NCBI GenBank assembly: GCA_964585635.1
Contig: CAZPEV010000050.1
Span: 1-19,750, forward strand
Source: CAZPEV01 sp964585635
Lineage (GTDB): Bacteria > Zixibacteria > MSB-5A5 > GN15 > JAAZOE01
Direction of reading: 5' to 3'
DNA length: 19,750 nt
Within the stretch, counting starts at the first letter, position 1. The number at the start of each line of letters is the position of its first letter. A model generated the notes under the pieces. The model saw only the letters and a program-made list of their open reading frames with translations. It was not told the DNA's origin and ran no database searches. The translations under genes and the position numbers were made by a program. This document shows, piece after piece, positions 1-8,190 of the stretch.

Positions 1-964
1 GATCGAGGCCCGGTTGGAAAAGGGCCGTGGGCCGGTCGTGACGCTGCTGGTTCAAAAAGGGACCCTGCGCGTCGGCAGCCCCTTTATCGCCGGCGGGTGT
101 TATGGACGAGTACGAGCCATGGTCGATGATCGCGGTGGAGAAGTCAAGGAGGCTGGCCCATCTTCGGCCGTCCAAGTCACCGGACTCAACAGCGTGCCGT
201 ATGCCGGGGATACTTTCATGACGACCGAGGACGAATCCGAAGCCCGGTCGATTTCGCTGAAACGCCAACAGATCAGGCGGGAGTACGAGATTCGGCGGAT
301 TACTCCTACGACGCTGGAATCGGTGTACGAAAAAATCAAGGATGGTCAAATCTCGGACCTGAGAATCATTATCAAGGGGGATGTGGCCGGCACGGTGGAA
401 GCCCTAAGCGATACCCTCAGCCCGATCGGGAACGAGGAAGTTCGGGTCAATATCATCCATACCGGAGTCGGGGCGATCAACGAATCGGATGTTCTGCTGG
501 CGGTGGCCTCCGACGCCATAATTGTCGGATTCCATGTCACCGCGGATCCTCGAGCCCGGGAGTTAGCCAACCGCGAGCGTGTCGATATCCGCACCTATTC
601 GATCATCTATGAAGTCAAGGAAGATATCACCAAGGCGGTGGAAGGGCTTCTGCGACCGGAAATGGTGGAACACTGGGTCGGAACGGTGGAGGTGCGGCAA
701 ACCTTCCGGGTGCCGCGGGTCGGGGTTATCTCGGGATCCTATGTCCAACAGGGGAGAATTCGTCGCGGTGACCGGATTCGGATCAGCCGCGACGGGATGG
801 TCGTCCATGAGGGCGCGGTTATTTCTCTCCGCCGCTTCAAAGACGATGCCCGAGAAGTGGCGGCCGGCCTGGAATGCGGCATCGGCATTGAGAATTTCGA
901 TGACGTCAAAGTGGGCGATATTATCGAAGCCTATGAGCTGGTGGAGACGGAGCGGAAGCTGTAA
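1..964 (+). CDS. infB: Translation initiation factor IF-2, C-terminal part (5' end outside window)
   Basis: IF-2 is the GTPase that places initiator fMet-tRNA on the 30S subunit and promotes subunit joining. The reading frame is open from base 2 and enters mid-protein: residues I-E-A-R precede the first possible start codon (TTG at 14), so this is a truncated gene and not a short one. Visible parts, in order, are the beta-barrel domain II (about the first 85 residues, with the E-K-G-R-G-P-V-V-T segment typical of IF-2), the linker and domain III (about residues 100-215, with I-I-K-G-D-V-x-G-T-V-E-A), and the C-terminal C2 barrel that binds fMet-tRNA (about 225-316, with the conserved L-E-C-G-I). 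The G domain lies upstream of the window. It heads a string of translation genes, with only 5 bases to the next start. Identification is secure. Confidence 0.97.
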   Translation, partial: IEARLEKGRGPVVTLLVQKGTLRVGSPFIAGGCYGRVRAMVDDRGGEVKEAGPSSAVQVTGLNSVPYAGDTFMTTEDESEARSISLKRQQIRREYEIRRITPTTLESVYEKIKDGQISDLRIIIKGDVAGTVEALSDTLSPIGNEEVRVNIIHTGVGAINESDVLLAVASDAIIVGFHVTADPRARELANRERVDIRTYSIIYEVKEDITKAVEGLLRPEMVEHWVGTVEVRQTFRVPRVGVISGSYVQQGRIRRGDRIRISRDGMVVHEGAVISLRRFKDDAREVAAGLECGIGIENFDDVKVGDIIEAYELVETERKL

Positions 965-969
965 CGAGT

Positions 970-1251
970 GTGATAGTCGGACGGTTGACATTGACGCTGA
1001 ATATCCCGGCGGCCCGATCGCTGAAAGATAAACGGCGGGTGGTGAAATCGTTGATCGCCCGCATTCACAATCAGCACAACGCGGCGGTGGCCGAGGTGGA
1101 CGACAACGACCGGTGGCAAATTTGCCGCCTGGGCGTGGCGGTCGTCTCTAACCGGAGCGATCATGTCGACAGCCAACTGGCGGCCATCGTTCGCATGGTT
1201 GAGCGGGAGCGGGACCTGTCCGTTATCGACCTCGAAACCGAGATTGGATGA
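970..1251 (+). CDS. DUF503 family protein (YlxP-like)
   Basis: This 93-residue protein belongs to the DUF503 family, small proteins found beside infB and rbfA in many bacteria (Bacillus subtilis YlxP is an example) and thought to assist ribosome assembly or translation. The family pattern is clear: a first beta strand (residues 2-12), then the S-L-K-D-K-R-R-V-V-K-S-L helix entry at about 17-28, then N-A-A-V-A-E-V and a V-V-S-N strand. The start is GTG at 970. The GTG two bases earlier is followed directly by a stop in its frame, so it cannot be used. The gene lies 5 bases after infB and its TGA overlaps the rbfA ATG (ATGA), which indicates translational coupling. The biochemical function of the family is not established. 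Confidence 0.9.
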   Translation: MIVGRLTLTLNIPAARSLKDKRRVVKSLIARIHNQHNAAVAEVDDNDRWQICRLGVAVVSNRSDHVDSQLAAIVRMVERERDLSVIDLETEIG

Positions 1252-1619
1252 TGAGAACCTTTAAGCGTTCACAACGCATCGCAGAGCAAATCCAGCACGA
1301 TGCCGCAGACGTCATTGCCGCCATGTTCCGCGACCGGGGTGATATGCTGGTAACGGTCAGTGGGGCGGAGGTCACCGGGGACCTTCGGTACGCCAAAATA
1401 TTCTATACGGTGATGGGTAAAGGAGCCGAGGACCTGGCCCGGATTCAGGAGCTGTTGGATCAGGCCACGGGACGGATTCAGGCGGAGTTGGCTAGGCGCC
1501 TGCGCATCCGACGGATGCCGGAGATCTCGCTTCACTATGACAAATCGCTGGCCCAGGGATTGCGCGTAGCCTCATTGATAGATGAAGTTGTCTCAAGGAA
1601 GCATGATCAGCAAGGTTAG
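1248..1619 (+). CDS. rbfA: Ribosome-binding factor A
   Basis: RbfA binds the 30S subunit and assists 16S rRNA 5' end maturation and late subunit assembly. The 123-residue product has the KH-like RbfA fold. It shows the N-terminal helix with R-S-Q-R-I-A-E-Q-I-Q (about 4-13), the strand A-E-V-T-G-D-L-R-Y-A-K-I-F-Y-T-V (about 41-56) and the C-terminal P-E-I-S-L-H-Y-D-K-S-L (about 92-102), all standard for the family, and its length is normal. The start is the ATG at 1248, which overlaps the DUF503 stop by four bases. A second ATG follows directly at 1251. Its 3' end overlaps the next gene by 17 bases. Position between infB and truB is the classic arrangement. Confidence 0.96.
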   Translation: MMRTFKRSQRIAEQIQHDAADVIAAMFRDRGDMLVTVSGAEVTGDLRYAKIFYTVMGKGAEDLARIQELLDQATGRIQAELARRLRIRRMPEISLHYDKSLAQGLRVASLIDEVVSRKHDQQG

Positions 1620-2331
1620 AGAAAATATTATTGCTCGGATTCTGAGCTCTCGCAGGGTGCTGGTGACTGCTCACCGCAGCCCCGACGGTGATTCTATAGG
1701 TTCGCAACTGGCCTTAGGAGGCCTGCTGGCGACCCGCGGAATCGATCATCTGATTGTAAACGAAGGAACAATTCCCGGCAAGTATCGGTTTCTCCCGGGC
1801 ATCGATCGAATCCTCGAGCCGCGTCAGGTCTCGACGGCCGCCGGGGACTTTGATACCGCGGTGGTGATTGAATGCTCCAACCTGGACCGGATCGGGGCCG
1901 TCCGACCGTTGATCGACGAAGCTTGCATTATTGTCAATATCGATCATCATCAGGATAATGTTTCCTTCGGCCAGATGAATCTGAAAGATGTCGGGGCCTC
2001 GGCCGCCGGGGAAATACTGTATGATCTTTGCCGTGAGGGCAATCTGCCCGTCACCGCCGACATGGCTGTCAATCTCTACACGGCCATTCTGACCGACACC
2101 GGACGATTTTATTACAGCAACACCACGCCGCATTGCCTACGGGTGGCCTCCGACCTGATAGAATTGGGGGCTGATCCGACGCGGATCACCGAAGAAATCT
2201 ATTATCGGCAGGCGCGCAACGTGGTCCGCCTGCAGAATATTGTAGCGGCGAGCATGCAGTATCTGCTCGACGGCCGTTTGTGTCTGATGATACTGAGCCG
2301 TCGCCTTCTGGTGGAATCGGGGGGGGGGTAG
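1603..2331 (+). CDS. nrnA: NrnA-like DHH phosphoesterase, N-terminal part ending at an in-frame TAG
   Basis: This is the DHH domain of a bifunctional oligoribonuclease/pAp phosphatase (NrnA type), which degrades 2-5 nt RNA ends and 3'-phosphoadenosine 5'-phosphate. Metal-binding motifs are intact: H-R-S-P-D-G-D-S-I-G-S at about residues 24-34 and N-I-D-H-H at about 112-116, followed by D-T-G-R-F. I use the ATG at 1603 because the family begins there and AAGGA lies just before it. An ATG at 1582 is in frame but deep inside rbfA. Reading stops at TAG 2329-2331 directly after ten G. The rest of the protein (DHHA1 domain, to 2589) continues in the same frame, and read through the stop the whole would be 328 residues, a normal family length. 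So this is either a recently broken gene, a sequencing error or a readthrough case. Without DHHA1 this part is unlikely to be fully active. Confidence 0.85.
   Translation: MISKVRENIIARILSSRRVLVTAHRSPDGDSIGSQLALGGLLATRGIDHLIVNEGTIPGKYRFLPGIDRILEPRQVSTAAGDFDTAVVIECSNLDRIGAVRPLIDEACIIVNIDHHQDNVSFGQMNLKDVGASAAGEILYDLCREGNLPVTADMAVNLYTAILTDTGRFYYSNTTPHCLRVASDLIELGADPTRITEEIYYRQARNVVRLQNIVAASMQYLLDGRLCLMILSRRLLVESGGG
2319..2328 (+). repeat. Run of ten G directly before the TAG in nrnA
   Basis: Ten consecutive G precede TAG inside the nrnA coding region. Such runs are prone to replication slippage and to sequencing miscalls. A change of one G either way would not rescue the gene: nine G runs into a TGA within ten codons, and eleven G also reaches a stop soon after. 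Only a pair of compensating changes or a base substitution restores the frame, for example one G fewer here and one more in the GGG at 2332-2335. Confidence 0.9.
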
Positions 2332-2346
2332 CGGGATACCGAGGGA

Positions 2347-2589
2347 ATGATAAACGCCACCCTGGCCGTCCGCGGGGTTGAGGTGGGAGTGCTGTTTACC
2401 GAGGTATCGGAAAGCATCACTAAGGTGTCGTTTCGGTCTCAGGCCGGCATCGATGTCGCCGCCGTCGCCGCCCATTATGGCGGCGGCGGGCATGTCAGCG
2501 CCTCTGGATGCATGGTGCCGCTGTCTCTGGAAAGAGCGAAGGACGCCGTCGTAGCCTATCTCGAGGATAAGTTGAATGGATCGCTATAA
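2347..2589 (+). CDS. nrnA: NrnA-like DHH phosphoesterase, C-terminal DHHA1 part
   Basis: This 80-residue piece is the C-terminal DHHA1 substrate-binding domain belonging with the DHH domain that ends at 2331. It contains F-R-S-Q-A-G-I-D-V and the diagnostic H-Y-G-G-G-G-H-V-S-A-S-G loop (bases about 2473-2508), which binds the RNA or nucleotide phosphate. The codons between the TAG and this ATG (2332-2346) read R-D-T-E-G, and D-T-E-G-M-I-N is the normal family sequence at this point, so homology begins before the ATG and the two pieces are one gene in one frame. If the TAG is real, the ATG at 2347 could serve for reinitiation, but a lone DHHA1 domain has no known catalytic role. It overlaps truB by 14 bases. 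Confidence 0.8.
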   Translation: MINATLAVRGVEVGVLFTEVSESITKVSFRSQAGIDVAAVAAHYGGGGHVSASGCMVPLSLERAKDAVVAYLEDKLNGSL

Positions 2590-3508
2590 TGGCATCCTTC
2601 CGTTTAGGAAAGAGGTTGGGATGACCAGCCATGACGTCATCGACCGGCTGCGGCGGATAACCGCTCAGAAACGGATCGGGCACACCGGCACACTTGATCC
2701 GATGGCTTCCGGCCTAATGCTTATCTCTCTGGGGCGGGCGACCAAGCTGACGCAGTTCCTGAGTGAGTGGGACAAGCAGTATCAGGCCGGTGTCACGCTG
2801 GGATGGGTATCGGATACCTTGGACGGAGCCGGACGAATCGCGGCCTCCGGCGAAGTCCCCTCTTTGACGACGGCCGATGTGCAGACGATACTGGAGGATT
2901 TCACGGGTCCCATCAGGCAGCAGGTGCCGGCCTATGCGGCCGTCAAAATCGATGGCCGCGAGCTCTACAAATACGCCCGGAGTGGAACGCCGGTTCCCTC
3001 CCCGGTACGCGAGGTAGAGATAACGACGCTGGAAGTACAGTCGTTTGTCAGCCCCCTGTTGATAATCGCCGTGCGTTGTTCCAAGGGAACCTATATTCGC
3101 GCGCTGGCAGATGACATCGGCCGACGCATCGGTTGCGGCGCCTACCTATCGTCTCTGGAACGGACCGGCGTGGGACCGTTCCGGCTGTCAGCGGCACTGG
3201 ACCTGAATGAAGTAGCGGCGCGGCAGACTGCCGGCCGACTGGATGATGCCGTCTTGACGATTGAACAGGTACTGACGTTCCCCGTGGTACGGATACGAAA
3301 TGCCGTTGCTTCCGGCGTCATCAATGGGGTAATGCCCAGTGCCGACGCCGTCGTCGCCTGCGACCAAACATTCGCACCGGGAGATATCATCAGCCTGGCC
3401 AACGAGCAGGCGGAAATATTGGCTATCGGCCGATCGACGATCGACTCCGTGGCGGTGACGGCCGGGACGAGCGGTGCCTTTTTCACCTATATCCGGGTAC
3501 TGGTGTAG
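2576..3508 (+). CDS. truB: tRNA pseudouridine-55 synthase TruB
   Basis: TruB converts U55 in the T-loop of tRNAs to pseudouridine and also acts as a tRNA-folding chaperone. The 310-residue product has the N-terminal G-I-L-P-F-R-K-E-V-G-M-T-S-H-D-V motif (about 6-21) and the catalytic motif G-H-T-G-T-L-D-P-M-A-S-G-L, with the catalytic aspartate at about D41. The substrate-binding segment P-A-Y-A-A-V-K-I-D-G-R-E-L-Y-K-Y-A-R is at about 122-139, and R-C-S-K-G-T-Y-I-R-A-L-A-D-D-I-G at about 167-182. The last 75 or so residues would form the C-terminal PUA-like domain and are more divergent. The ATG at 2576 overlaps the end of the nrnA frame by 14 bases, so translation is probably coupled to it. 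This is worth noting because the upstream frame is interrupted. Length and motifs are normal. Confidence 0.97.
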   Translation: MDRYNGILPFRKEVGMTSHDVIDRLRRITAQKRIGHTGTLDPMASGLMLISLGRATKLTQFLSEWDKQYQAGVTLGWVSDTLDGAGRIAASGEVPSLTTADVQTILEDFTGPIRQQVPAYAAVKIDGRELYKYARSGTPVPSPVREVEITTLEVQSFVSPLLIIAVRCSKGTYIRALADDIGRRIGCGAYLSSLERTGVGPFRLSAALDLNEVAARQTAGRLDDAVLTIEQVLTFPVVRIRNAVASGVINGVMPSADAVVACDQTFAPGDIISLANEQAEILAIGRSTIDSVAVTAGTSGAFFTYIRVLV

Positions 3509-3510
3509 AT

Positions 3511-4437
3511 ATGCAGGTGTACTGGTCGACCGCGACCTATCTGGCTGAGCATCGAGGACCGTGCGTGGCGACGTTGGGAACCTTCGATGGTTTTCATCGT
3601 GGCCACGCCGCCATCTTTGAGCAGTTGTCGCGCACGGCGGAGGCCCAACATCTGCCGGCGGTGGCGATCACCTTTCACCCCCATCCCCGGGTGTTGGTGA
3701 CCCCCGACGACCCGCCGCAACTGCTGACCACACCCGAGGAAAAGATCGAACTATTGACTGACGCTTTTGATGGTTCGTTAGTCTTTGTGACCTTCGATGA
3801 CTTCTTGCGGCGGATGACCGCGGAGCAGTTTGCCCGGGAAATACTCCTGGGCCAATTCGAGATTCGATCGTTGGTGGTGGGATACAATCATAGTTTTGGG
3901 CATTTGCGGTCGGGCAATATCGACAATCTGGCGACGATCGCCGCCAAGGGTGGATTCGACCTGCAGGTCACCGGTCCGGTCACCTTTCGTGATATTCCGA
4001 TCTCCTCCAGCCGCATCCGGCGGGTCGTCAAAAGCGGCGACTGGGATGATGCCGTAAGCATGCTGGGGCATCCCTACCCGATCCGCGGCAAAGTCATTCG
4101 CGGCATCGGACAGGGGCGCAAAATGGGATGGCCGACGATCAATCTGGCCTGGCCGGAACGGAAACTGCTGCCGATGGCCGGCGTCTATTCCTGTTCCGCC
4201 GCAGCCGTGGGAGCCGAATATCGAGGCATGATGTTCATCGGCGTCAACATGCTCAATCCCCATCAGGTGCTGTCGGTGGAAGCCCACCTCTTCGATTTCG
4301 ACGGGGAGGTCTACGACGCCGAGGCGACGATCTATCCCCTGCATTTTATCCGTCCCAACGTCCGCTTTGACACGATCGACGCCTTGTCGCGCCAGATCGC
4401 CAAAGATAAAGAAACAGTGTTAAAATTGATACAATAG
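3511..4437 (+). CDS. ribF: Bifunctional riboflavin kinase/FAD synthetase
   Basis: RibF phosphorylates riboflavin to FMN and adenylylates FMN to FAD. The N-terminal nucleotidyltransferase domain shows G-T-F-D-G-F-H-R-G-H (23-32), F-H-P-H-P (about 55-59), G-Y-N-H-S-F-G (about 128-134) and I-S-S-S-R-I-R (about 164-170). The C-terminal kinase domain has G-I-G-Q-G-R-K-M-G-W-P-T-I-N-L (about 196-210), including the P-T-x-N ATP/Mg motif, and L-F-D-F-D-G-E-V-Y at about 263-271. One oddity is that the usual N-I-G-x-R-P-T-F stretch of the kinase domain reads I-G-V-N-M-L-N-P-H-Q here. At 308 residues the length is normal. It starts two bases after truB with no clear Shine-Dalgarno site, so coupling to truB is likely. 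Confidence 0.96.
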   Translation: MQVYWSTATYLAEHRGPCVATLGTFDGFHRGHAAIFEQLSRTAEAQHLPAVAITFHPHPRVLVTPDDPPQLLTTPEEKIELLTDAFDGSLVFVTFDDFLRRMTAEQFAREILLGQFEIRSLVVGYNHSFGHLRSGNIDNLATIAAKGGFDLQVTGPVTFRDIPISSSRIRRVVKSGDWDDAVSMLGHPYPIRGKVIRGIGQGRKMGWPTINLAWPERKLLPMAGVYSCSAAAVGAEYRGMMFIGVNMLNPHQVLSVEAHLFDFDGEVYDAEATIYPLHFIRPNVRFDTIDALSRQIAKDKETVLKLIQ

Positions 4438-4454
4438 ATAGAGGAGTAACACAC

Positions 4455-4724
4455 GTGCCTACAAGCAAAGAGAAGAAACAAGAAGTAATCAGCCGGTACA
4501 AGTTGCATGACACCGATACCGGTTCACCGGAGGTGCAAGTCGCCCTGTTGACAGAGCAGGTCAATCATCTCACGGAGCATTTAAAGACACACAGCAAGGA
4601 TTTTCACTCGCGCCGGGGCCTGCTTAAGATGGTTGGCCGCCGTCGTCGCCTGCTGGATTACCTCATGCGGACCGATATTGACAGTTATCGCCAGGTGATT
4701 GCCGAACTTGGTCTGAGACGCTAA
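4455..4724 (+). CDS. rpsO: 30S ribosomal protein S15
   Basis: S15 is a primary binding protein of the 16S rRNA central domain and forms an intersubunit bridge. The 89-residue product is the exact family length with no gaps. It shows the D-T-G-S-P-E-V-Q-V-A-L-L-T segment (about 21-33), then I/V-x-x-L-T-x-H-L-K-x-H-x-K-D-x-H-S-R-R-G-L-L (about 37-58) and the C-terminal V-G-x-R-R-R-L-L-D-Y-L. The start is GTG at 4455, set by a strong GAGGAG site at 4441-4446. It lies 17 bases after ribF and 14 before pnp, the widespread rpsO-pnp pairing. Many bacteria autoregulate rpsO through its leader, but the gap here is too short to judge. Confidence 0.97.
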   Translation: MPTSKEKKQEVISRYKLHDTDTGSPEVQVALLTEQVNHLTEHLKTHSKDFHSRRGLLKMVGRRRRLLDYLMRTDIDSYRQVIAELGLRR

Positions 4725-4738
4725 GCGAAAGGGTTAGA

Positions 4739-6910
4739 ATGATTCATTCAGTATCATTGGAAATCGGCGACCGCACCATGACCATCGAGGCCGGTCGGGT
4801 CGGCAAGCAGGCGAATGGAGCGGTCACGGTCCGCTACGGTGATTCGATGATCTTGGCCAGCGTCTGCGCCAGCCGCGAAGCTATCGAGGGACGGGACTTC
4901 ATGCCGCTGTCGGTCGATTATCGGGAAAAGTCTTACGCAGCCGGCAAGATCCCGGGCGGGTATTTCAAGCGCGAGGGAAGGCCCTCGGAAAAAGAGATTC
5001 TGTCGTGTCGGATCATCGATCGACCTATCCGGCCGATGTTTCCGGAAGGATATACCAACGAGATTCAAATCATCGTGATGGTTCTTTCTCATGATCGGGA
5101 AAACGATCCCGATTTTCTCGGGCTGATTGGCTCGGCCGCGGCGTTGGCAATTTCCGACATCCCCTTTCCCGATACGCTGGCCGCGGTGCGGGTCGGGCGG
5201 ATTGACGGTCAGATGGTGATCAATCCTACGATCAGCCTCGCGGACCAGTCGGATATCAGCATTATCCTGGCCGGAACGGCGGAATCGATTATCATGGTGG
5301 AAGGCAGCGCCATCGAGGTGTCGGAAGAAGATATGGTTGAGGCGTTGCGGTTCGGCCATGACCATGTCCGGCAAATCGTCGCAAAGATTAACGAGTTGCG
5401 CGATCTCTGCGGCAAGAAGAAGAAGGAGTTCATACCGCCCGCCGCATACGTTGAACTCCATGCCAAGATTGACGAGTTGCTCGGCGACCGCCTGAAAACG
5501 GTTAACGCCATAATGGCCAAGGACGAACGTAGCGACGCCAAGTTCGCTCTGGTTCAGGAGATCGGTGCGGCGGTGGTGGAAAGCTTCCCCGATTCCGCGG
5601 GCGCCATCACGGCTTATATCACGGAAAAAGACAACGCCGAGTTGCGGCGGATGATTGTCGAGGAAAGTCGCCGGCTGGATGGCCGTGGCTTCAATGAGGT
5701 CCGTCCGATTACGTGCGAGGTCGGAATTCTGCCGCGCGCCCATGGCTCAGCTCTGTTCACGCGTGGGCAAACCCAGGCACTGGTGACCGTCACCCTGGGA
5801 ACCAAGATCGACGAACAGCGGCTGGACGAATTGGAAGGCGACTCCACCAAGTCATACATGCTGCATTACAACTTCCCCCCGTTTTCGGTCGGCGAGGTGC
5901 GCCCAATGCGGGGCGTCGGACGCCGCGAGGTGGGACATGGCGCCTTGGCCGAACGGGCCTTGAACCCGATCATTCCGGTCGGAGACCGCTTCCCCTATAC
6001 GATCCGGGTGGTCGCCGATATTCTGGAGTCGAATGGGTCTTCCTCGATGGCCTCGGTGTGCGGCGGATCGCTGGCGATGATGGACTGCGGCGTGCCGATC
6101 AAAGCCCCGGTGGCGGGAATCGCCATGGGTTTGATCAAGAGCGACGATAAGGTTATCGTCCTCACCGATATCCTCGGCGACGAGGATCATTTCGGCGACA
6201 TGGACTTCAAGGTCACCGGAACCGCCGAAGGTGTCACGGCGCTGCAGATGGATATCAAGGTCAAGGGCCTGGCTCTCGAGACCATGGGGATGGCACTGGC
6301 CCAGGCCAAGACCGCCCGACTGCATGTCTTGGGCGAGATGGCCAAAACGCTTGACCAACCGCGAAGCGATATCTCCGCGTACGCCCCACGCATCATCACC
6401 ATCAAGATCAATCCGGCTAAGATCGGCGACGTCATCGGCCCCGGAGGCAAAATCATTCGCGCCATCGTTGAGGAAACCGGAGCTAAGATTGATATTGACG
6501 ACGACGGCACGGTCCTGATTGCGTCGGTCGACGCCAACGCGGGCCTGGCCGCCCGCGATCGAGTGCTGGCGATTGTCGAGGAGCCGGAAATCGGCCGGGA
6601 ATACACCGGCACCGTTCGCCGAATAACCGATTTCGGCGCCTTTGTCGAAATCCTTCCCGGCACCGATGGGTTGGTGCATATATCGGAACTGGCCCACGAG
6701 CGCGTCGATCGGGTGGAAAGCATCCTCAAAGTCGGGGATACCGTCCAGGTAAAATGCATCAATGTCGATAGCGATGGCAAGGTGCGACTTTCGAGAAAAG
6801 CCCTGTTGCCCGTGCCCGAGGGGGGCGTGCCGGCTCATCGCGGCGACGGTGGGCGTGGCCCGCGTCCGCCGCGCAGCGGGAGTCCCCGCCATGACAGACG
6901 CTCCAGGTAG
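4739..6910 (+). CDS. pnp: Polyribonucleotide nucleotidyltransferase (PNPase)
   Basis: PNPase is the trimeric phosphorolytic 3'-to-5' exoribonuclease of RNA decay. The 723-residue protein has all domains in order: RNase PH domain 1 (about 10-145), the helical linker (to about 300), RNase PH domain 2 (about 310-540) with T-D-I-L-G-D-E-D-H-F-G-D-M-D-F-K-V-T-G-T, which contains the catalytic aspartates, a KH domain (about 552-615) with the G-P-G-G-K RNA-binding loop, and an S1 domain (about 620-690) with I-T-D-F-G-A-F-V-E-I. A short arginine- and proline-rich tail ends the protein (about 700-723), which is common in PNPases and probably binds RNA or a partner. The ATG at 4739 follows rpsO by 14 bases. 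Long antisense reading frames on its opposite strand are codon-bias shadows. Confidence 0.98.
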   Translation: MIHSVSLEIGDRTMTIEAGRVGKQANGAVTVRYGDSMILASVCASREAIEGRDFMPLSVDYREKSYAAGKIPGGYFKREGRPSEKEILSCRIIDRPIRPMFPEGYTNEIQIIVMVLSHDRENDPDFLGLIGSAAALAISDIPFPDTLAAVRVGRIDGQMVINPTISLADQSDISIILAGTAESIIMVEGSAIEVSEEDMVEALRFGHDHVRQIVAKINELRDLCGKKKKEFIPPAAYVELHAKIDELLGDRLKTVNAIMAKDERSDAKFALVQEIGAAVVESFPDSAGAITAYITEKDNAELRRMIVEESRRLDGRGFNEVRPITCEVGILPRAHGSALFTRGQTQALVTVTLGTKIDEQRLDELEGDSTKSYMLHYNFPPFSVGEVRPMRGVGRREVGHGALAERALNPIIPVGDRFPYTIRVVADILESNGSSSMASVCGGSLAMMDCGVPIKAPVAGIAMGLIKSDDKVIVLTDILGDEDHFGDMDFKVTGTAEGVTALQMDIKVKGLALETMGMALAQAKTARLHVLGEMAKTLDQPRSDISAYAPRIITIKINPAKIGDVIGPGGKIIRAIVEETGAKIDIDDDGTVLIASVDANAGLAARDRVLAIVEEPEIGREYTGTVRRITDFGAFVEILPGTDGLVHISELAHERVDRVESILKVGDTVQVKCINVDSDGKVRLSRKALLPVPEGGVPAHRGDGGRGPRPPRSGSPRHDRRSR

Positions 6911-6918
6911 AGTGATCC

Positions 6919-8190
6919 GTGGCGCACGGGTTCTCCAGGACTGCTCTCAGTAACGGCATCCGTGTGATATCGGAGCGAGTACCTTCGGTTCGCTCCGTAT
7001 CTATTGGGGTGTGGATCAATGTCGGCTCCCGAAATGAGGCGCCGCAGGTAAACGGTATCTCGCATTTTATCGAGCACATGCTCTTCAAACGGACCACCAC
7101 CCGGTCCGCTTTTCAGATAGCTCAGGCGTTGGAGGCGTTGGGCGGTTCGATCAACGCCTTCACCGCCCGCGAGCATACCTGTTATTATGCCCGCATTCTG
7201 AACCGGCACCTGCCGCAGGCCATGGACGTCCTGGGTGATATCCTGAATAATTCCGTCCTGGCGCCCCACGATCTGAAGAAAGAGAAGTCCGTCATCATCG
7301 AAGAAATCAAGGACATCGCCGATACGCCGAGCGAATATGTGCATGATCTTCTGGGCATGCAAGTGTGGAAGCATCATTCCCTCGGCCGGCCGATCATGGG
7401 CAACGCCAAAAATATTATGGCCCTGGCGCGATCGACGGTGCAGCGATACATCGCTGAGCACTATTGCGGCCCAAACACGGTCGTAGCAGCGGCCGGCGAT
7501 GTGAGCCATGACCTTCTGGTTTCTTTGACGCGGAAGTGCTTTGCCTCGTGGTCGCCGGCGACCATATCCATCCCCGATCAGGCACCTCAGCAGGGCGGCT
7601 TTTCCATCAGGGCCTACCGCTCCCGCACCAAGCAAACACAGGTCTGCCTGGGATTTCCCAGTATCGCCTTTGCCGATGAGCACCGCTACCCCCTGTTGGC
7701 GGCCAACACCTACCTTTCCGGGGGTATGTCCTCGCGGTTGTTTCAAACCGTTCGCGAAAAATACGGATACTGCTACTCCATTTATAGTTATCAGGAATTC
7801 TTCCGCGATATCGGTCTTTTTTGCGTCTACTTTGGCGCCGATGACAAATATATCCTTAAGGCCACCAACCTGATTTTGAAGGAGCTGCGCCGGCTAAAGG
7901 ATAACCTGCTGTCTCGATCACAAATGGCCGAAATCAAGGAGCAGCTTAAGGGAAGCCTGATGCTGTCTCAAGAATCGACTTATAATCGGATGAATCGAAT
8001 CGCTCGCCAGGAATTGATGCTCGGCTCCTATATTGATCTGGACGATACCATCCGGCATATCGACGCCATTACCGCCGGGCAGATTCGGGATGTCGCCAAC
8101 CGGATATTTATCCCCGAGCACCTGACGCTGTGCACTCTCGGCCCCACCCGGCAACCGGAATTGGAGGCGATCAGGTGGTCGGCCCTGTGA
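6919..8190 (+). CDS. M16 family zinc metallopeptidase
   Basis: This 423-residue peptidase belongs to family M16B (processing-peptidase/PqqL-like), which cuts short unfolded peptides inside a clam-shell chamber. The inverted zinc motif H-F-I-E-H is at residues 49-53, and the third zinc ligand falls in the I-I-E-E-I-K segment at about 126-131, at the usual distance of about 75 residues. The C-terminal half has the partner-domain features, including the G-G-M-S-S-R-L-F-Q-x-V-R-E-K-x-G-Y-C-Y-S-I stretch (about 269-289). It has no signal peptide. The start is GTG at 6919, 8 bases after pnp, with an AGGTAGAG stretch upstream as a possible binding site. A single M16 gene right after pnp is a frequent bacterial arrangement. 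The substrate is unknown. Confidence 0.93.
   Translation: MAHGFSRTALSNGIRVISERVPSVRSVSIGVWINVGSRNEAPQVNGISHFIEHMLFKRTTTRSAFQIAQALEALGGSINAFTAREHTCYYARILNRHLPQAMDVLGDILNNSVLAPHDLKKEKSVIIEEIKDIADTPSEYVHDLLGMQVWKHHSLGRPIMGNAKNIMALARSTVQRYIAEHYCGPNTVVAAAGDVSHDLLVSLTRKCFASWSPATISIPDQAPQQGGFSIRAYRSRTKQTQVCLGFPSIAFADEHRYPLLAANTYLSGGMSSRLFQTVREKYGYCYSIYSYQEFFRDIGLFCVYFGADDKYILKATNLILKELRRLKDNLLSRSQMAEIKEQLKGSLMLSQESTYNRMNRIARQELMLGSYIDLDDTIRHIDAITAGQIRDVANRIFIPEHLTLCTLGPTRQPELEAIRWSAL

Noticed and set aside
2319..2328. G10 run as a phase-variation switch of nrnA
   Set aside because: Neither one G more nor one G fewer produces a full-length frame, so slippage could not switch it on.
2329..2331. TAG as a recoded sense codon
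   Set aside because: truB, ribF, rbfA and pnp end with TAG at the expected protein ends, so TAG is a normal stop here.
4754..6892. Two long antisense reading frames (329 and 346 codons) opposite pnp
   Set aside because: They mirror codon bias of pnp, show no family resemblance and have no start context.
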